Shown in pieces: positions 9,826-12,749 of a DNA stretch of 12,749 nucleotides. Within the stretch, counting starts at the first letter, position 1. Each line of letters opens with the position of its first letter. Source of the DNA: Halieaceae bacterium. GTDB taxonomy: Bacteria > Pseudomonadota > Gammaproteobacteria > Pseudomonadales > Halieaceae. The position numbers were made by a program, and so were the translations under genes. The stretch spans positions 1 through 12,749 of the forward strand of contig DOVB01000002.1 of the NCBI GenBank assembly GCA_003520285.1, read 5' to 3'. The notes below the pieces were generated by a model. It searched no databases, was not told where the DNA came from, and was given only the letters and a program-made list of their open reading frames with translations.

Positions 9826-10461
9826 TTAGACCTTGCGCATAGCGCGCTCGAACAATGTATCCTCGAGCCACACATTGAGCCATTTTCGCAATGCGGATAA
9901 GGATGTCTGTTGGTCAAACCAAAGGCGATCGACGTTGGCAAACTGGCGTACGAAAGGGAATAAACAAAGATCAGCCACACTCCTACGGTCTCCCATAAGA
10001 AAAGGCTGTTGACGCAGGATTGTATCCCATGAGTGCAGGCAATTGAGGGCCTCGGCACGGTAGTCGCTCTGAGAGGCATCGGGATAACCAACATGGTATT
10101 TATAGCGATCAAGCCAATACTTGAAAGGGCCATCGCAATCGGTAATCAGCTTTGCGGCTCGATCTTGATCGCAGTCGAGCCATCCCTCCGGATCAGAGTG
10201 ACTTAAGGCCCAACTGATAATCTCTCGACTCTCATCAATGATCCAATCATCCGCTAACACGAGCACAGGAACCGTTGCTTTCGCTGAGAGCCTCGAGAGC
10301 TCCGCAGGCTTATTCTTTAAATCTACCTCGATCAGATCAAAGCCCACGTCGGCAGCTAGCAATGCCATTCTAGCCCGAATAGCGTAAGGACAGCGCCGAA
10401 AACTATACAACTTTGGCAACCCTTGCACTGCAGCTATCCCTATCCTTTCCTGCCTCACCAA
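9826..10461 (-). CDS. Glutathione S-transferase family protein with CPYA motif
   Basis: This is a cytosolic thioredoxin-fold protein of the GST superfamily, about 200-211 residues. The N-terminal domain carries C24-P25-Y26-A27 in FRRCPYAIRARMAL, a glutaredoxin-like Cys that suggests Cys-based (omega/beta-like) thiol chemistry rather than Ser/Tyr-GST conjugation. V64-P65 is the cis-proline loop and E77-S78 the glutathione-binding pair. The helical C-domain has the N-capping segment DRRSVADLCLFPFVRQF (158-174). The first start is TTG at 10461, 24 bases after the crotonase stop. GTG at 10458 and GTG at 10428 are alternatives; the last has purine-rich AGGATAGGG upstream and puts the N-terminus close to the usual GST start, so I favour it weakly. 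It lies between the crotonase and the CoA ligase, suggesting a part in the same catabolic route. The substrate is unknown. Confidence 0.85.
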   Translation of the reverse strand: MVRQERIGIAAVQGLPKLYSFRRCPYAIRARMALLAADVGFDLIEVDLKNKPAELSRLSAKATVPVLVLADDWIIDESREIISWALSHSDPEGWLDCDQDRAAKLITDCDGPFKYWLDRYKYHVGYPDASQSDYRAEALNCLHSWDTILRQQPFLMGDRRSVADLCLFPFVRQFANVDRLWFDQQTSLSALRKWLNVWLEDTLFERAMRKV

Positions 10462-10485
10462 ACTCCCATTCCCGAGGGTGCCAGT

Positions 10486-11271
10486 TCAGTCAACGAATCG
10501 AGGAGCACGTCCTTCCATTTGCGCCATTACCGCCTCTATCTGATTCGGTCGTCCTATCACTGCCTCTTGCTCGATCGATTCCGCGAGGAGTAACTGTTCG
10601 TCAGTCGCATCTCCAAGAGCGTTGCAGATTGTTTTGCTGGCTCGAATAGCCTGCGGGTTTTTAGCGGCAATTACCTGCGCCAGAGCCATCGCAGCAGCTT
10701 TGGGATCTTCATCCACGTGCGTGGCAAAACCCATCGCTTGAGCCTCTATACCGGTGAACTCTTCATTAGTATAAATTAACTGACGTAGTTGATCGTCTCG
10801 GACATTGCCGCGCCATAGGGGGAAACCACCCATGTCAGGTACGAGCCCCCAGCGCATTTCCATAATGGAACAGCGGGTTGCAGGATGAATAAACCGGATA
10901 TCTGCACCCGACATGATCTGAAAACCACCGCCAAACGAGATACCGTGAACTGCACAAATAACCGGCATCGGTAATTGTCGCCAGCCCCACGCAACCTGCT
11001 GAAAGCTATTCGCTAACCCATGAGTTCGCGTCTCTAGAGTGCCGCTGGATTGATTTTGACTGGTGAAATTGCTCAGATCCAAACCTGCACAGAAAGCTCT
11101 ACCCTCACCCTGCAAAACCACAACCCGAACATCATCTCGGCCTGCAAGCTGGTCAATGGTTCCGTTAATCGCTTCGAACATCTCGGGATCAAGCGCATTC
11201 ATTTTCTCAGGGCGATTGAGCGTCACCAGAGCAATCTGATCACTCACTTCTACTCGCACTCTTTGTGTCAT
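10486..11271 (-). CDS. Crotonase/enoyl-CoA hydratase family protein
   Basis: The protein has 261 residues and the crotonase fold, acting on acyl-CoA thioesters. The two oxyanion-hole segments are FCAGLDLS (residues 60-67) and HGISFGGGFQ (109-118). At the catalytic positions of rat enoyl-CoA hydratase, the Glu164 equivalent is present as E138 (SIMEMRWGL). The Glu144 equivalent is Gln, Q118. D146 in GLVPDMGG sits where dienoyl-CoA isomerase has its Asp204. The enzyme is thus unlikely to be a standard hydratase; isomerase or another crotonase reaction is more likely, although the FQ...PDMG pattern seems common in a large unassigned subgroup. The ATG has a good Shine-Dalgarno (GAGAGG, 5 bases away). 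The gene probably heads an operon with the GST 24 bases downstream and the acyl-CoA ligase after that. Confidence 0.9.
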   Translation of the reverse strand: MTQRVRVEVSDQIALVTLNRPEKMNALDPEMFEAINGTIDQLAGRDDVRVVVLQGEGRAFCAGLDLSNFTSQNQSSGTLETRTHGLANSFQQVAWGWRQLPMPVICAVHGISFGGGFQIMSGADIRFIHPATRCSIMEMRWGLVPDMGGFPLWRGNVRDDQLRQLIYTNEEFTGIEAQAMGFATHVDEDPKAAAMALAQVIAAKNPQAIRASKTICNALGDATDEQLLLAESIEQEAVIGRPNQIEAVMAQMEGRAPRFVD

Positions 11272-11380
11272 ACCAACCTCTCAATCTAATGAATTTATTG
11301 CCCTTTTCGAGCCTGGTCACCGGTGGCTCGAAGCTCGAGTTCTGTCACCAAAGCGTATGAGGCTCGCCTTGGGCCGGAGG
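11272..11380. other. Spacer between the di-heme lipoprotein and crotonase genes
   Basis: The 109 bases hold the crotonase ribosome site and a hairpin CGAGCC (11308-11313) / GGCTCG (11325-11330). On the minus strand, the direction of both flanking genes, it is followed by AAAA and not by T residues, so it is not a standard terminator. No promoter is clear. Confidence 0.4.
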
Positions 11381-12529
11381 TCAGCCCGTTGTGCATCCCC
11401 CATCGAGCTCGAGAACCCAATCGCGGATCATCGATACCGCTTCAGTATGACGCAAAGCGCGGCCGATTTCAGGCATCATGACATCGGGAATAGTGCTTTC
11501 CAGGCGATGCACTAAAATCGAATCATCAGGACGGCCAGGCACGATATCGTAACTGCGATTACCCGTTCCTTTGCCAGCCGCAATCGGCAGTTTACACAAC
11601 CCAAAAGCGGGCCCGAGCGCCGTAGCCGGATCCAAATGCAAACCAGATGTGTTAGCGGGGCCCTGTTTTGAATGACAATGTGAGCAATTAATATCGAGAT
11701 AGGCGCGCGCTCTCGCTGTTAATGCCTGCTCCTGATCAGTCCAGTCAACGTTCTGGCCCCATTCTGACGACACTGGAGCGCCCTCTAAAATCCCTGCAGC
11801 CACCCAGTGATCAAGTTGATTAACCCCTGCTGTATCGAAGTGATATCGCTTGTTCAGATGTCTTACCTTTGGACCAATCGGGTGCAGCACCCGACTCTTT
11901 GCATCGATCCCATGACAGCTCGAACATTGGTTCACATTTGGAACCCAGTAGCTAAAATCTTCCTCAACTCCCGTATCGGTGACCATTGTCAGAGGCACAA
12001 TATCGCCCGTGCGCTGAAGTGTGGCATCTGTCTGCGCCTCATTCCAACGGTACGGAATCGCATCCCACCCGCTCTCTCGTCTGACTAGAATACGTGTTTC
12101 TATCAGCCGAATCGCATCGACACCTAATTTGCCGGCAAGTAGCTGGGCACTGGTATCGGGCGCACGCCGCACATACTTGGCGCCAATAGCGGTGCGAGGA
12201 TAATAAAAAGTTTTGGTGATCACGGTGCCAACTGGGAACTCAAGCACATCGTCACTGCGATAAGCCGCGGCGGTCCCAGGTGGCATCCATACTGTTCTTA
12301 GTTTGTGTGCGTAATCAGTGAACAGAGACGACGCCAAATCGTAGGGCTCGACTGTATCCGCCAACACGATGCGATTATTCAAGACACCCACTTGACCCCA
12401 GTCAGACAGCAGCGGTGGGTTACCAGATACTATCGTTCGAGCCACCAAACTGGGCTCCGAACAGCTCCACAGAACAACAGATACTGCGAGTATCAAGCAA
12501 ACTCGTTTCAACTGTACGACTAACATCAC
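11381..12529 (-). CDS. Di-heme c-type cytochrome lipoprotein, HNE_0200 family (TIGR03806-like)
   Basis: This is a predicted exported electron-transfer protein of unknown physiological role. The N-terminus is a hydrophobic signal (residues 10-22) ending in VVLWSC, a lipobox-like site with C23 as the lipid-bearing Cys; the Trp at -2 is unusual. Two covalent haem c motifs are present, CSSCH (202-206) and CSHCH (282-286). Candidate distal Met ligands are M351/M352 in PDVMMPEIG. The first ~190 residues are a haem-free domain. From memory, the length of 382 residues and motif order fit the HNE_0200/SO_2930-type family whose genes sit beside parallel beta-helix proteins, and the upstream gene here is exactly that. 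The start is GTG 12529 or, more likely, ATG 12526. The start is only a few bases after the preceding stop and there is no good Shine-Dalgarno, which points to translational coupling. Confidence 0.8.
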   Translation of the reverse strand: MMLVVQLKRVCLILAVSVVLWSCSEPSLVARTIVSGNPPLLSDWGQVGVLNNRIVLADTVEPYDLASSLFTDYAHKLRTVWMPPGTAAAYRSDDVLEFPVGTVITKTFYYPRTAIGAKYVRRAPDTSAQLLAGKLGVDAIRLIETRILVRRESGWDAIPYRWNEAQTDATLQRTGDIVPLTMVTDTGVEEDFSYWVPNVNQCSSCHGIDAKSRVLHPIGPKVRHLNKRYHFDTAGVNQLDHWVAAGILEGAPVSSEWGQNVDWTDQEQALTARARAYLDINCSHCHSKQGPANTSGLHLDPATALGPAFGLCKLPIAAGKGTGNRSYDIVPGRPDDSILVHRLESTIPDVMMPEIGRALRHTEAVSMIRDWVLELDGGCTTG

Positions 12530-12533
12530 TTGG

Positions 12534-12749
12534 CTACAAAAACGCCAGGGTGACTGGGGCCAAAGACTCCAGTTTGCACCTCATTTCGGAGCGGACTAAA
12601 CTGGTATTCGTGAACCCAGTTGGCGCGTCTGCGTTTAACACCTCTACTTCATCTGAGATACAAATTCGGAGCGCTGGAGGCAGCTCGCCGTCAACGAACT
12701 TGTTTTGATCAATGTAGCCGTCGAATAAGACGTCGGGGAACTTGCCCTT
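12534..12749 (-). CDS. Parallel beta-helix repeat protein, C-terminal end (TIGR03805-like, partial)
   Basis: The minus strand is open from the window edge to TAG at 12534-12536, giving the last 71 codons. The visible sequence includes FPDVLFDGYIDQ, DGELPPALRICISD, VEVLNADAPTGF and a short hydrophobic end. This matches my recollection of the C-terminal tail of the beta-helix proteins that pair with HNE_0200-family cytochromes; the helix repeats themselves lie outside the window. The frame has no start, so the gene enters from the right. It ends 7 bases before ATG 12526 of the cytochrome gene, which indicates one transcription unit. Such proteins are expected to be exported. Family assignment rests on this tail and on the neighbour. 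Confidence 0.6.
   Translation of the reverse strand, partial: KGKFPDVLFDGYIDQNKFVDGELPPALRICISDEVEVLNADAPTGFTNTSLVRSEMRCKLESLAPVTLAFL

Noticed and set aside
9810..10133. Minus-strand open frame overlapping the 3' half of the GST gene
   Set aside because: It overlaps the GST in another frame and has no recognisable domain; the GST frame shows clear family motifs.
11308..11330. Hairpin CGAGCC/GGCTCG as a terminator of the di-heme gene
   Set aside because: On the transcribed minus strand it is followed by A residues, and there is no T tract; the plus strand has no gene ending there.
12415..12708. 97-codon plus-strand frame at the right end
   Set aside because: It is antisense to the cytochrome signal peptide and the beta-helix tail, both of which are supported by family-like sequence.

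Overview
The window reads as chromosomal DNA of a gammaproteobacterium, probably a marine aerobic heterotroph. The reasons are the E. coli-like layout of the 67-kDa SppA and of the glucose-6-phosphate isomerase (PGI) remnant, a KatG-type catalase-peroxidase, fatty-acid-type CoA chemistry, and a beta-helix/di-heme lipoprotein gene pair that I associate with Hyphomonas, Shewanella and related aquatic bacteria. No rRNA, complete tRNA, CRISPR array or insertion sequence is visible. The assignment below class level is inference.

Left part (1-4080). The first 1.4 kb holds two truncated genes joined out of frame near base 383: the front of a glutathione S-transferase (GST) and the back 60% of a PGI. 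Neither half contains other lesions, so this is either a recent deletion or an assembly chimera. The pgi remnant meets sppA tail to tail, with a 6-base overlap of the stop regions. sppA (minus strand) encodes an intact membrane-anchored signal peptide peptidase with its Lys/Ser dyad. Upstream of it, also on the minus strand, is an SM-20/prolyl-4-hydroxylase-type 2-oxoglutarate/Fe(II) oxygenase.

Middle (4081-8182). A 285-bp divergent spacer with a Fur-box-like palindrome separates the oxygenase from katG. This katG carries an N-terminal Sec-type signal peptide, so the enzyme is probably periplasmic. It ends in a strong terminator with a UUCG tetraloop. A gene-free stretch of about 300 bp follows; with the katG 3' end it contains four AGTACT sites. 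Next is a 12-TM major facilitator transporter of unknown substrate, whose stop codon lies in the stem of a probable bidirectional terminator.

Right part (8183-12749), all on the minus strand. Read in transcription order it contains the end of a parallel beta-helix protein, a di-heme c-type lipoprotein directly behind it, a crotonase-family enzyme, a CPYA-type GST, and a class I acyl-CoA ligase. The first two form a known but uncharacterised partner pair. The last three look like a small acyl-CoA catabolic module: the ligase activates a carboxylic acid, the crotonase acts on the resulting thioester, and the GST may handle an electrophilic intermediate or redox step. The crotonase lacks the first of the two classical hydratase glutamates.

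The best candidates for a second look are the GST/PGI junction, the exported KatG with its divergent regulatory region, the beta-helix/di-heme pair, and the repeated AGTACT sites.
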